Shown: positions 15,739-26,600, counted from the first letter of the stretch. The stretch: 64,000 bases of DNA from CAYSEW01 sp964430245 (GCA_964430245.1 CAYSEW010000009.1:1-64000), one strand, 5' to 3'. Translations and numbers: made by a program. The notes: generated from the letters alone by a model not told the origin.

Positions 15739-17652
15739 ATGATAAAGAATAAAATTCTTTTTTATTGGATTTTCATTATTATGTCAATGATCTTTTCAGT
15801 GGTTGATTTCAATGCACAATCAGACACATTAAAAGAGTACATAGTCCTTGAAAAGTTGCTTACAAAAGGAGCCGAAACTTTTTCAGTTATTGAAATTGAT
15901 TCAATAGACATGATAAAATACCGTGGTCAAACAGTAGATGACCTGTTGTCTAGAAATGGTGCTGTTTTTATAAAGCAATATGGTTCTGGGAATTTAGCAA
16001 CATTGTCAATTAGAGGTTCCAGTGCTAACCAAACTCAAATTTATTGGAATGAGATTCCTATTAATGCAGCAACTTTAGGATTAACTGACCTTTCGTTACT
16101 GCCAATAGACTTTTATGATAAGATTATATTGCAAAAAGGAGGGTCAAGCCTTTCTAGTGGCTCAGGAGGTATAGGCGGAGCATTAAGTTTGTTTTCAAAC
16201 CAGACAAATAGTGATAAATTTAAATTAAGTGCTGAGCAGACATTAGGTTCTTTTGGTATTAAACGAACAAAATTCAAAATAAATTATGGTAATGATAAAA
16301 TGTCATTCATGTCTGGATATTTGCATCGTTTTGCAATTAATGATTTTGATTATGTAGACATTACAACTCTTCAAAATGAAGAGAGAAAGAGGGAAAATGC
16401 ATCTATTAATCAACACGGATTTATTCAAGAGGGGAAAATTAAAATTAAAGAAAATAGTGCCATAGATTTTAAGGTTAATTTTTTTAGTAGTTGGAGGCAA
16501 ATACCATCTATTATTGGATTGCCTAATAATGGGGAGTTTCAAAATGACCAACATTTCAGGTCTTTAATAGGTTATAAATGGTTTAATGATAAATGGTCTC
16601 ATCAATTCAAGTTAGCATTTGTTAATGAGTACATGTCTTATCAAGATACCGCTTATGATATTTCATCAGCATTTAAGACCAATTCGTTCCATGCAAATTA
16701 CAAGGTAAATAGATATATTTCTTCAATTAATGCTAAGGTTCAGCTCTACCTAATGAATAGACAGGACATTGCCCATTCTGATTATTATTTGAGAGTGTCC
16801 TCTCAAATCAGGTCCTCTGCCTATCTTAGATGGGAGCAAAAAATTAAAAAAACAATTTATCATTTAGCAATTAGACATGAGCTCATAGACCTTAACCCTA
16901 ATCCTGTAATGCCTTCTTTAGGTGTTAAAAGAGCCTTTTTAATTCATAATAAAGAAGTTAACTCCGATTTTAATATTTCTAAAACTTCAAGATACCCAAC
17001 ATTGAATGACCAGTTCTGGATTCCTGGAGGAAATATTGAGCTTATGCCAGAAATAGGTCATGAGATTGAATGGAACAATAGTATAGATATTATTAAAGGA
17101 ATCAATTTCTCTATTTCAACTTTTTATGGAAAAACAAAAGATTGGATAATATGGCTTCCAAATAGTAATTCTGTTTGGTCACCTGAAAACATTAAGGAAA
17201 TTAAAAGATATGGATTGGAATCCCGAATTGTAATGGAGAAAGATGTGGGAGTAGTTAATTTTAAAGGTTCATTTCAATATAATTTCTTAAATGCAGTTAC
17301 ACAAAATTCATATATTGAAAATGACGCTTCAATAGGTAATCAACTAATGTATATACCTAAAAATCAAGGGCAATTCTGTCTTGATGTTAGCTTTAGAAAT
17401 TTCATGATCTATTATCGTCAGAGTCTAATGGGTAGAGTATACATTAGTAGTGACAATTACAGTTATTTACCTAATTATAGCCCTGCAGATTTTGGCTTAG
17501 AATGGACTAGTCCTTTCATTGAAGGAAAACAGATTATTACAGGAATAAAGGTGATGAATATTTTCAATGAAGATTATCATGTTATTTCTTACAGGCCTAT
17601 GCCTGGAATACACGTATTATTCAATTTAAAAATAAACTTAAAACAACAGTAA
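15739..17652 (+). CDS. btuB: TonB-dependent cobalamin receptor, BtuB-like
   Basis: This outer-membrane TonB-dependent transporter has 637 aa. The signal peptide ends near NAQSD, followed by a short segment that may serve as TonB box (EYIVLEKLL). The plug domain spans about 45-160 with SIRGSSANQTQIYWNEIPI and a glycine-rich GGSSLSSGSGGIGG stretch. The remainder is the beta-barrel ending in a terminal hydrophobic strand. Substrate assignment to B12 rests on the cobalamin riboswitch directly upstream and on the BtuG-like gene one base downstream. A mini-ORF (ATG GTT AAA TGA, 15731-15742) overlaps the start codon. Confidence 0.88.
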   Translation: MIKNKILFYWIFIIMSMIFSVVDFNAQSDTLKEYIVLEKLLTKGAETFSVIEIDSIDMIKYRGQTVDDLLSRNGAVFIKQYGSGNLATLSIRGSSANQTQIYWNEIPINAATLGLTDLSLLPIDFYDKIILQKGGSSLSSGSGGIGGALSLFSNQTNSDKFKLSAEQTLGSFGIKRTKFKINYGNDKMSFMSGYLHRFAINDFDYVDITTLQNEERKRENASINQHGFIQEGKIKIKENSAIDFKVNFFSSWRQIPSIIGLPNNGEFQNDQHFRSLIGYKWFNDKWSHQFKLAFVNEYMSYQDTAYDISSAFKTNSFHANYKVNRYISSINAKVQLYLMNRQDIAHSDYYLRVSSQIRSSAYLRWEQKIKKTIYHLAIRHELIDLNPNPVMPSLGVKRAFLIHNKEVNSDFNISKTSRYPTLNDQFWIPGGNIELMPEIGHEIEWNNSIDIIKGINFSISTFYGKTKDWIIWLPNSNSVWSPENIKEIKRYGLESRIVMEKDVGVVNFKGSFQYNFLNAVTQNSYIENDASIGNQLMYIPKNQGQFCLDVSFRNFMIYYRQSLMGRVYISSDNYSYLPNYSPADFGLEWTSPFIEGKQIITGIKVMNIFNEDYHVISYRPMPGIHVLFNLKINLKQQ

Positions 17653-17653
17653 A

Positions 17654-18670
17654 ATGAAAAAGATTACATTATTTATTTTGATATTAACTTTAATTGGATG
17701 TAGAAAAGAAGAAATTGGACCTCAACCAGTAATTCCTGTTGAGCCTTTGCTTTATTATAATGTATTAGTGGGATGTGAAGGAAACTTTGGATCATCAAAT
17801 GGTTCAGTAACTGTTTATGATAGGGCAAACAATCAAGTTTCTAATAATTATTTTGAACAGGTCAATAATTTTGTTTTAGGTGATGTAGTGCAATACATGG
17901 AAGAAATTGATGGGGAAATTTATATTGTAGTCAATAATTCTGGAAAAATAGAAATCGTGGATTCAGCTGATTTTTCTTCAAATGCCACTATTTCGGGATT
18001 AACTAGTCCTAGAGAAATTAAGAAGGTGAGTAGTGATTTTGCTTACGTCACAGATCTTTTTTCAAATAGTATCCAGGTTTTGGATCTGCAAAATAAAACC
18101 ATTTCATCATCTATAGCTGTTACTGGTTGGACGGAGTCTATTAGCGTAAGAGACACTATAGCTTATGTTGCATGTCCTGGGTCTAACCTTATATATAAGC
18201 TAAATGTAAATAATCATGAGTTAATTGATTCATTGGTTGTAGGAGACTCACCAATGAATATGGTATTTGATAAAAATGATCAGCTTTGGGTGCTTTGTGC
18301 TGGATCATGGGGAGCAAACAATGGGACGCTAGAGAGAATAGAAATAGCTAACTTTAGTTTACAAGAAACAATTTCATTGAACTCTTCTCCGTCAAAGTTA
18401 TGTGTAGATGCAAATGGAGATCATTTATTTTGGATTGATGGGGGTGTTAAAAAAATGAATGTTGATCAATCAGGAATAATTTCAGAGGAGGTGCCTTCAA
18501 ATGGAAAGTACTTTTATGGTTTAGCTGTACATGGTCAATCTGGTGAGATCTATGTTACTGATGCTGTAGATTTTGTGCAATCAGGGTGGCTTTTTAGATA
18601 TAATAATACTGGAGTTTTATTAGATTCAGTAAATACAGGAATCAACCCTCAAGCCTTGTTTTTTAAATAG
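17654..18670 (+). CDS. Beta-propeller lipoprotein, BtuG-like B12-binding candidate
   Basis: A 338-aa lipoprotein with LIGC lipobox (Cys at about residue 16). The body consists of YncE/surface-layer-type beta-propeller repeats (SNGSVTVYDRANNQV, IQVLDLQNKTI, IYKLNVNNHELI and similar). In Bacteroides, BtuG is a surface seven-bladed propeller lipoprotein that captures B12 with very high affinity and docks on BtuB; its gene sits next to btuB. Architecture, anchoring and the one-base spacing to the BtuB-like gene all match. Overall sequence identity to BtuG cannot be judged here. Confidence 0.78.
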   Translation: MKKITLFILILTLIGCRKEEIGPQPVIPVEPLLYYNVLVGCEGNFGSSNGSVTVYDRANNQVSNNYFEQVNNFVLGDVVQYMEEIDGEIYIVVNNSGKIEIVDSADFSSNATISGLTSPREIKKVSSDFAYVTDLFSNSIQVLDLQNKTISSSIAVTGWTESISVRDTIAYVACPGSNLIYKLNVNNHELIDSLVVGDSPMNMVFDKNDQLWVLCAGSWGANNGTLERIEIANFSLQETISLNSSPSKLCVDANGDHLFWIDGGVKKMNVDQSGIISEEVPSNGKYFYGLAVHGQSGEIYVTDAVDFVQSGWLFRYNNTGVLLDSVNTGINPQALFFK

Positions 18671-18680
18671 GATTTTGTAA

Positions 18681-18700
18681 ATGCACATAATAGTGTGCAT
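18681..18700 (+). repeat. Inverted repeat after the B12 locus
   Basis: ATGCACA and TGTGCAT are perfect arms around six bases, ten bases after the stop of the BtuG-like gene. It lacks a T run, so it is not a classical terminator; it may stabilise the mRNA 3' end or be a binding site. Confidence 0.4.
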
Positions 18701-18767
18701 AGATACTATTGTATTAAAGTAGGTCAATGGAATCTTACAATTATTTTTGATTGAAATAATTTGAATT

Positions 18768-21425
18768 TTGGTCAGAATATTAACGATAATATTATTAGTA
18801 GCATCTTCTGGTTTGCTGTTGTTCTTTTCTCATCAGCAGCTCAAGATTTCATTAATCCAACAGCAAGATCCTATTGCTGCAGTGCCATTGGATGCGGGCT
18901 TGATCATTGAGAGTAAGAAGATTAAAAACACATGGGTTACCTTATCAGAAACAAATTTAATTTGGAGTAAGCTACTCGAATTTCATGATTTCTATGAATT
19001 AGACATAAAGATCAAGCAATTAGATTCTTTTTTTGTTCAAGATAAAAGAGTAGAAGAAGTTTTTCATAATAATAAAGTGATAGTTAGTTTCCATCCCGGA
19101 AGTGAATCAACGGAAATATTTGCTGTTACAAATACTACAAAAGAGGTATATCATTCAATTATAAAGTTGTTATCAAATAAAGGGTTTGGTAATAAAAAGT
19201 CAAGCCGATCAACTGTTAAATATGTTGATAAAGCTGGCAATGATTTTTTAATAGCTTATAAAGAGCCGTTTTTAATGTATTCAACATCAAGAATACTTAT
19301 TGATCAGTCATCATCTCAAGTAGAAAAAGGAATGGGGTTATTATCAAACAAAGGATATGCAAAAGTTAATTTAACGAAAAGTACATCATCAGATTTTCAT
19401 GTTTTTCTTCAATCTAATCAATTTATAAGAATTGCTGCTAATTATTTAAATAAAGACGTTATTCAAGAATGGCAGGAGGGTGCTTTTTTTAAAGGGTGGT
19501 TGGAGCTAGACCTTAGTATTAAGCCAAATAGTCTCCTTTTTTCAGGATTAACTTTGTTGGAGAGCTCAGGTTTATTTGATCAGTCAATTAATAGGCAAAA
19601 AGCAATCTCTAAAAAGAATTATAAGATGATACCTTCTAAGGTTAACTCTTTAAAGAGATATGCTATTAGTGACATATCTGACTTTGTCAATGATCATGCT
19701 TTAATAGAACCTTCTACTATAGATGCTAAATGTCAATGTAGTTCTGTATCATTAATAGATGAATTGGTTGGAGATGAGTTGATTCTTGCTGAGTTAGAAG
19801 ATAGAGGGGTGAGACAAAAAGCAATGATTTTTAATAAACCCGATTACAAAAGTTCAAGAGTGAATTTACAATTGCTGGGGTATGGAGATAGCTTAATCAA
19901 GGTTGTTGGTGAAAATAAAATGTATCAGCTGAAAAGTAATTTATTTACTAATTTATTAGGTGTAAAATTAGGTAAGGATGTATTGTATTATCAGGAAGTA
20001 GGGGATTATGTTGTTTTGTCCACAATTGAGGGATTAAGGTCTTTAGTTAAGGAATGGAATAAAAATAAAAACAATTCTGAACTTGCTAATTTCAGTTATT
20101 ATTCCGCTAATTATTTAACCAATTTTTCTAGTGTAGATTATTTCTGGAAAAACAATGAGTTTTTTAATAGCTTCAAAGGATATTTTAAAAATGATTACTT
20201 AGGATACGTAGATCAATTATCCGATGTTTTGTCTGATATAGATGGCATTTCTTTTCAGGCATCATCGTCAACGCCATTGTATAACTTTCATTCATATGCT
20301 ATAAGTACAGGTAATTCAACTGTAGAAGAATCTAGTCAACTCTGGATAGTAGATATTGACAGTATTACAAGAGCCCCCTTTTTAATGAAAAACCATCGTT
20401 CAAAAACATTAGAACTGTTAGCTCAGGACGACAACAATATTCTTCATTTAATTAGTGCAACAGGGAAGGTTAAATGGAGTAAGCAGATAGAAGGTGAAAT
20501 TATTGGAAATGTTGCTCAAATGGATTTTTATAAAAATGGTAAATGGCAAATGTTGTTTAATACTCAATCAAAAATTCATTTATTAGACATCAATGGAGAG
20601 GAGGTATCAGGTTTTCCTTTTACACTTAATTCTCCTGCTACTAATTCAGTAAATGTTCTCGATTATGAAAATAATGGTAAATACAGATTTTTAGTTTGTG
20701 CTGAAGACAAAAAGATTTACAATTTTAATAAAGTAGGGGAACCTCTCCCAGATTGGAAACACCCAATATCAAAAGATATTGTAAACTCAGTTGTAACTCA
20801 TTTTGTGGTAAATAATAAGGATTATTTATTTACTTATGATAGGGGAGGAAACATTTATTTGTATGATAGAAGAGGTAGTATTAGATATGACAGTAAGGCA
20901 ACTTGTAGGCCTAATAAGCCTAAAAATATAAGATTTAAAAAAGAATTTGACATTGATCATTCATTGGTTACCTATGTAGATTCTTTAAACAATGTTGTAC
21001 AAGCTAGGTTTAATGGTCAGATAGATACCTTAAATATTAAAGTGCCTTTTGAAGAACAACAGTGTTTTGTGAATTTATTTGAATGGGGGAAAGATCAATT
21101 AATCTATTATTCAATGTCAAGTGATGATAAGATGGCTATATATGGCCCCGATAATGAGTTGCAATTTATTGAGTATTTTGATTTTTCTATAGGTAATAAT
21201 ATCCAAATATTAGGGGCCAACAATAAATATATTATGGTAAGTAATGAAAAAGAACAGGAAATCTATTTATATGATAGTGATTATAACCCAACCAATGTAT
21301 TTTCTGTTCCGGGCACATCTAAAACAGTTGTTGGAGATATGAATTTCGATGGGCTAGATGAAGTAATTACCATTACAAAGCAGGGTGAAATCATTGCTTA
21401 TAGTATTAACGCTAATTTTAATTGA
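18768..21425 (+). CDS. Membrane-anchored protein with C-terminal PQQ-like propeller, function unknown
   Basis: This 885-aa protein has an N-terminal membrane anchor (about 3-20). Residues 30-500 form an uncharacterised domain resembling Bacteroidota DUF3352-type proteins. About 530-880 is a PQQ/FG-GAP-like propeller: repeated blades such as NILHLISATGKVKWSKQI and KIHLLDINGEEVSGFPF, and a calcium-loop-like DMNFDGLDEV near the C-terminus. The start appears to be TTG at 18768; no ATG or GTG gives the hydrophobic anchor, and a box resembling the -7 element (ATAATTTG) ends four bases before it. The role is unknown. Confidence 0.7.
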   Translation: MVRILTIILLVASSGLLLFFSHQQLKISLIQQQDPIAAVPLDAGLIIESKKIKNTWVTLSETNLIWSKLLEFHDFYELDIKIKQLDSFFVQDKRVEEVFHNNKVIVSFHPGSESTEIFAVTNTTKEVYHSIIKLLSNKGFGNKKSSRSTVKYVDKAGNDFLIAYKEPFLMYSTSRILIDQSSSQVEKGMGLLSNKGYAKVNLTKSTSSDFHVFLQSNQFIRIAANYLNKDVIQEWQEGAFFKGWLELDLSIKPNSLLFSGLTLLESSGLFDQSINRQKAISKKNYKMIPSKVNSLKRYAISDISDFVNDHALIEPSTIDAKCQCSSVSLIDELVGDELILAELEDRGVRQKAMIFNKPDYKSSRVNLQLLGYGDSLIKVVGENKMYQLKSNLFTNLLGVKLGKDVLYYQEVGDYVVLSTIEGLRSLVKEWNKNKNNSELANFSYYSANYLTNFSSVDYFWKNNEFFNSFKGYFKNDYLGYVDQLSDVLSDIDGISFQASSSTPLYNFHSYAISTGNSTVEESSQLWIVDIDSITRAPFLMKNHRSKTLELLAQDDNNILHLISATGKVKWSKQIEGEIIGNVAQMDFYKNGKWQMLFNTQSKIHLLDINGEEVSGFPFTLNSPATNSVNVLDYENNGKYRFLVCAEDKKIYNFNKVGEPLPDWKHPISKDIVNSVVTHFVVNNKDYLFTYDRGGNIYLYDRRGSIRYDSKATCRPNKPKNIRFKKEFDIDHSLVTYVDSLNNVVQARFNGQIDTLNIKVPFEEQQCFVNLFEWGKDQLIYYSMSSDDKMAIYGPDNELQFIEYFDFSIGNNIQILGANNKYIMVSNEKEQEIYLYDSDYNPTNVFSVPGTSKTVVGDMNFDGLDEVITITKQGEIIAYSINANFN

Positions 21426-21466
21426 TTTTTTATCTATTTTATTTAGAATCTTTCTAAGTAAGGCAT

Positions 21467-21474
21467 TACCTTTG
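21467..21474 (+). promoter_or_regulatory. Consensus -7 box TACCTTTG five bases before sufS
   Basis: TACCTTTG fits TAnnTTTG exactly and is followed by TTCTA and ATG 21480, so the sufS mRNA is predicted to be leaderless or nearly so. Confidence 0.65.
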
Positions 21475-21479
21475 TTCTA

Positions 21480-22697
21480 ATGAATAATTTGGATAATATA
21501 AGAAATGATTTTCCGATTTTAAGTAAAAAAGTTAACGGGAAACCTTTAGTCTATTTTGATAATGGCGCCACTACTCAAAAGCCTAATTCAGTTATTCAGA
21601 TAATTTCTGATTATTATAAAGATTATAATTCAAATGTACATCGTGGAGTTCATCAATTAAGTCAATTAGCAACTGAAAAATATGAAAATGCTAGGATAGT
21701 CCTAAAGCAATTTATTAATGCTTCTTATAAAGAAGAGGTCATATTTACAAAAGGCACAACTGAAGCAATAAATATTGTTGCTTCATCTTATGGGAGAAAA
21801 ACATTAAGTAAAGGTGATGAGGTTATCATTTCTGCAATGGAGCACCATAGTAATATTGTGCCTTGGCAAATGATCTGTGAAGAAAAGGGAGCTAAATTAA
21901 TAATTGCACCTATTAATAATGATGGAGATTTGATCATGGATCAGCTTTTTGATCTAATCAATTATAACACAAAAATTATTTCATTAACTCATGTTTCTAA
22001 TACCTTAGGAACCATTAATCCAATTCAGGAAATTATAGATACAGCCCATAGCTATAATGCGGTTGTTTTAATTGATGCCGCCCAATCAATTCAGCACCTT
22101 CCAATAGATGTTCAGCAGCTTAATTGTGATTTTTTGGCATTTAGTGGCCATAAGATGTACGGACCTACTGGAGTTGGAGTTTTGTTTGGGAAGAAACGAA
22201 TTTTAGAAGAAATGGACCCTATTCAGGGTGGTGGTGATATGATTAAGGAAGTTACATTTAATAAAACAACCTATAATGATCTTCCGTATAAGTTTGAAGC
22301 AGGAACTCCTAATATTGTAGGTGTTATTGGGCTAGTAGAGGCGATAAAGTATATCCAAAAAATAGGATTTGAGTTTATACAAAAACAGGAATCAGCATTA
22401 TTGATAAAAGCCACTCATTCTTTAAGGGAAATAGAAGGGCTAAGGATTATTGGAAACGCCAATCAAAAATCAAGTGTTATTTCTTTTGTTATTGATGGTG
22501 TGCATCCATTTGATATAGGGACTTTACTTGATCAGCTTGGGATTGCTATACGTACAGGTCATCATTGCACTCAACCTCTAATGGATTATTTTAAAATTCC
22601 AGGCACAGCAAGAGCTTCATTTTCTTTTTATAATTCTGAAGATGAAGTTGGGTTAATGGTAGAAGGGTTGAAAAAAGCAGTTAAAATGTTAGCTTAG
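21480..22697 (+). CDS. sufS: Cysteine desulfurase SufS
   Basis: This is a PLP-dependent class V aminotransferase-fold enzyme that takes sulfur from cysteine for iron-sulfur cluster assembly. The PLP lysine is in SGHKMYGPTG (about residue 224). The persulfide cysteine is in RTGHHCTQPLM (about residue 363), the group II (SufS/CsdA) signature; the usual Ala after Cys is Thr here. Length 405 aa is normal. Unusually for this phylum it is not beside sufBCD in this window. Its stop codon overlaps that of the converging CPBP protease gene. Confidence 0.93.
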   Translation: MNNLDNIRNDFPILSKKVNGKPLVYFDNGATTQKPNSVIQIISDYYKDYNSNVHRGVHQLSQLATEKYENARIVLKQFINASYKEEVIFTKGTTEAINIVASSYGRKTLSKGDEVIISAMEHHSNIVPWQMICEEKGAKLIIAPINNDGDLIMDQLFDLINYNTKIISLTHVSNTLGTINPIQEIIDTAHSYNAVVLIDAAQSIQHLPIDVQQLNCDFLAFSGHKMYGPTGVGVLFGKKRILEEMDPIQGGGDMIKEVTFNKTTYNDLPYKFEAGTPNIVGVIGLVEAIKYIQKIGFEFIQKQESALLIKATHSLREIEGLRIIGNANQKSSVISFVIDGVHPFDIGTLLDQLGIAIRTGHHCTQPLMDYFKIPGTARASFSFYNSEDEVGLMVEGLKKAVKMLA

Positions 22698-23254
22698 TTA
22701 TCACTTAATTTAATTCCTTTTAATTTATAAAACAGTATTACATCTATGATCATATGTGCAGCTATAGCTGTACATAGGCCAAGCCAATTGCTTAAATAAC
22801 CAATAAGTGCAATAGAAAGAGTTAAGTAAATACCATAAATTGAAATACGCCAGTTCGTAGGGTTTAGGTATCCGTGTATAGCAACAAATATTAATGATGT
22901 TATCCATACACCTATTAAAGGCTGAATAACGCCTCTAAATAATATTTCTTCTCCCACCCCTGCGCAAAAGCTGATAAAAAAGATCAATTGAAGGTCAATT
23001 TCAGATGAAGTAATCATGTTTTTGTATTTGTCTAAAACAGGCTTCATGAATTTCATTTTTATTATCTCCCACCCTAAATATCCAATTATTAACCCAGTAA
23101 TCCCCCCAACTAAAACTTCTATTAAGAGATTGCTTTTAGAAATAAATATTGATATAAAAGGATTATTTGTAAAAAACAAATGAATGACAAGTCCAATGGC
23201 AGGGAATCCTAATAAGGTGAAAATAGATAGTTTAATTAATGAATTCCTGTTCAA
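22694..23254 (-). CDS. CPBP family intramembrane metalloprotease
   Basis: A 186-aa membrane protein of the CAAX protease / bacteriocin-processing (CPBP, Abi) family. The first motif EEILFR at 102-107 supplies Glu102, Glu103 and Arg107. The later FVAIHG and AAHMIID segments supply the metal-binding or catalytic histidines. It has five to six membrane helices. Bacterial members process membrane peptides or prenylated substrates; a specific substrate cannot be inferred. It converges with sufS. Confidence 0.88.
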   Translation of the reverse strand: MNRNSLIKLSIFTLLGFPAIGLVIHLFFTNNPFISIFISKSNLLIEVLVGGITGLIIGYLGWEIIKMKFMKPVLDKYKNMITSSEIDLQLIFFISFCAGVGEEILFRGVIQPLIGVWITSLIFVAIHGYLNPTNWRISIYGIYLTLSIALIGYLSNWLGLCTAIAAHMIIDVILFYKLKGIKLSDN

Positions 23255-23261
23255 TTTTTAA

Positions 23262-23288
23262 AATAAAAAAACCCCGCAAAGCGAGGTT
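23262..23288 (-). terminator. Terminator after the small lipoprotein gene
   Basis: On the minus strand AACCTCGC, TTT loop, GCGGGGTT and then a T run. It lies 26 bases after the stop of the 23314-23550 gene and just before the CPBP gene start, so it separates the two. Confidence 0.88.
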
Positions 23289-23313
23289 AAGTAGTGAAAT
23301 ATTTATGCTTAAT

Positions 23314-23550
23314 TTAATCTGAATTTACGTCTCTGTCTTGATCTTCATCATCCTCAGAGTCAGTAATATCTCTTTCTGAATTATTGTCGTTTGTATTTTG
23401 AGGGTTAGTTGTGGGGTCATCATTTGTGGTTCCACATACTACGCCAGGCTCACATCCTTCCACAAGAGTAGGAGGAGCAATTTTGCTACAACTCTCCGTT
23501 ACTATAGCTAGGAGAAAAACAAGTGATAATATGTAAATAAGTCTCTTCAT
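23314..23550 (-). CDS. Small acidic lipoprotein, hypothetical
   Basis: This is a 78-aa protein: signal sequence with lipobox TESC (Cys at residue 21), one nearby Cys pair (GCEPGVVC), then a low-complexity tail of Asp, Asn, Thr and Glu. Probably a lipid-anchored envelope protein with a disordered, acidic extracytoplasmic end. No family recognised. It is bounded by a strong terminator downstream, which supports it being expressed. Confidence 0.65.
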   Translation of the reverse strand: MKRLIYILSLVFLLAIVTESCSKIAPPTLVEGCEPGVVCGTTNDDPTTNPQNTNDNNSERDITDSEDDEDQDRDVNSD

Positions 23551-23625
23551 AAGACAGGTATCATAACAAACTTACTAAAAAGTAGGTCAAAATCCAACTA
23601 ATTATACTTAAAAATGGTCATTTTG

Positions 23626-26600
23626 TTACATTTTATGATCTAATATGATCTCTACTTTTGTTCCTATGGCTTCGTTTATTTCATTATTTATTTGGTAGGG
23701 ACCAATTATTTTAAAATTTTTCTTAGTTACTTTTCTTAAAACATCAATTCTATTAGTAGTAATGTTAATTCCTTTTGATTGATGATCATGTGAACTTTTG
23801 TTGTTTAGGCTATTGTCAACCCCTATACCATTATCTTCAATAATGAATTTTACTTCATTTTCATCAGAAGTTAGAATTGATATATTTATTTCTCCCTTTT
23901 TTTTCATTGGGAGAACTCCATGCCAGACACTATTTTCAACAAATGGCTGCATAAACATAGCGGGAACAAGTATTGAGTCTGTTTGAATGCCAGGTTGTAT
24001 TTGTATTTTATATTCAAATTTTGACTGAAACCTCATATGCTCTAAGGACAAATAGAGCTCTAGTCTTTCTAGCTCATCACTTAAAGGGATTAGGCTATTT
24101 CCTGAAGATGAGCTGTCTAAATTTTTTCTTATCAGCTTTGCGAAACTAGATAGGTATTTGTTAGCAGATAATTTATCTTGTGTATTAATGAAATATTGAA
24201 TAGAATTTAAAGCATTAAAAATAAAATGTCTATTCATACTTGCATTCAATGACTGTTGTTCAAGTGCCAATAAATTAGATTTATACATCAGGCTTTCTGT
24301 TAACCTATTTCTTCTAACAACATTAGATCGCCACTTCCAAATAAAGAAAATAATTAAACAGAAAAAACCAGCGCTTATTAGGAAGAACCACCATGTTAGA
24401 TAATAAGGTTTTTTAATAGTAAAATTAAATATAGCAGGAGCACTCCAATTTATATTATCTACAGAAGAAATTACTTTAAATGTAAAATCTCCATATGGAA
24501 GGTTTGCGTAAGTAAATGAATTTTGATTATATATTGGAGACCATTCTTTGTCAAAATTCTCTAGCATAAAACGATATTTTATTGATTTATACCTAGAAAG
24601 ACTAGATGCTTCAAAATAAAAAGTTAGGTAATTATTCTTATGAGTTAAGGTTAATTCTTCTGGAAGGTTAGTAAAAGGATTTATTTTATCAGAAAAAGTA
24701 GACCAGTTTGTTTTTTTAAGAAATAGCTGGATATCATTAATTCTTACTTGAGGTGTTGTTATATTATAGGAATGAGCTAATTTTCTTCTATTAAATTTGG
24801 TTAACCCATTTCCAGTTCCCATCCAAACTGACCCTTCATTGTCTAAAAAAACAGCATTTAGATTAGTTTCAACACTTTTTAGGCCATCTGCTATAGTGTG
24901 ATGTAATAGGTTTAATGGTTCATTTATAATAAGACTATTGATATCTAATTCAAAAATGCCATAATTGGTGCCAATCCATAAGGTGTGGTCGTCTTCATTA
25001 AGTAAAAAGTTAATGTAATTAGCGCTAAAAGAGGTATGGAGGTCTAGCTTATAGATAGTAGATTTATTATAAGCATAAAGACCATTACCTGTCCCGATGA
25101 ACAGCAAGGAATCTTTCCAGTTTTCTAAACAATAAATAGGCTCGTCTTTGAATAGGTTGTCAAAGGTGATGCTTTTTGCATTTAACTCTTTGTCAAAAAC
25201 AAAGATCCCATTTCGAGATCCTGCATAAGTGAAGTCATCAAATTCTTTAATGCACCTAATGTTTCTTCCATAAAATTCTGATTGGTCGTTAAAGCTAAAT
25301 TGAAATTCTTTATCTAGAACGGCAATCCCCTTTGAACAGCCAATCCATAGTCTTTTTAGTTCATCTTCATACAAAGAAGTGATTTTGTTAGAGGGTAACC
25401 ATTTAAGGTCTTTATAGGATTCCATTTCTCCATTTTTAAAATGGATTAATCCGCTTGAAGTTCCAAACCATAAAGAGCTATCACTTGTGCAGATGCTGGT
25501 CCATACAGTATTGTTTTTTAAGTTGGAATTTAAAGTATGATAATTAATGATCTCATCATTTGAATAGTTGTAAAAGCAGAGCCCTCTATCATAAGTTGAG
25601 AACCAATAATTTTTATTATAATCTTGAAGAATAGACATTACATAATTACTTGGTAATCCCGCTTCCTTTGTGTAATTCACAAATTCTTCTCCAGCAAATC
25701 GAAATATTCCAGACCCATCAGTTCCAATCCAAATATTATTTTCAAGATCTTCACTAATTACTTTTACATTTTCTGAATTTAGGCCATTTTTTTTCTGATA
25801 ATTTTTTATTTTATTTTCTGATATGCATGAGATGCCAATTTTTGAAGAGAGCCAAATATTGTTTTTACTATCTATAAATATATCTCTTATAATTGGGCTG
25901 ATCAATCCCTTCGTTTCATTGTAATTTTGAAAAGTATTGCCTGAATGATTGTATTTATAAACACCATTGTCATATGTAGATATCCAGAAGAAACCCTTCT
26001 TGTCCTCACTTATGTCGCTAATGCTTAGACCTGAGATAGGCATTTTTATTTCTCTCCATTTTTCACCATTATAATACCCTATAAACCCTTTACCGACCGC
26101 CCATATTCTATCCTTTGAATCACAAAACAATGCAGTTGTAAATAGGTTGTCTTTTGGCTGATGATGTTTAATTGGAGTGATCGAAAAAACATCAACCGAT
26201 GAAACTTTAAATTCAATGATTCCCTGATTTTGCAGTCCAACCCATAAGTTTCCTTGTTTATCAAATGCAAAATTGTTTATAGTGGCTCCTTCAGAATATT
26301 TTAAAAGATTAATAGTAGTCAGTTGATTGTCTCTAATTCTAGTAATTCCATGCTTGGTCGCAATCCATATAAACTTATTATGCTCAATAATCTGTACAGC
26401 AGCATTATCTGTTAGACCATTTTCTTTAGAGTAATTAGTGAACTCATTCCCGTTAAATTTGCTCACTCCTCCAGCAGTAGCAATCCATAAATTGCCTTTG
26501 TTGTCAGGGCAAATAGAATAAACCTGAGTTTGAGATAGACCATCTTCTACAGAATATTGAACAAAACTATATTGTTGACCTATCGATGGGTAAAGCTGAA

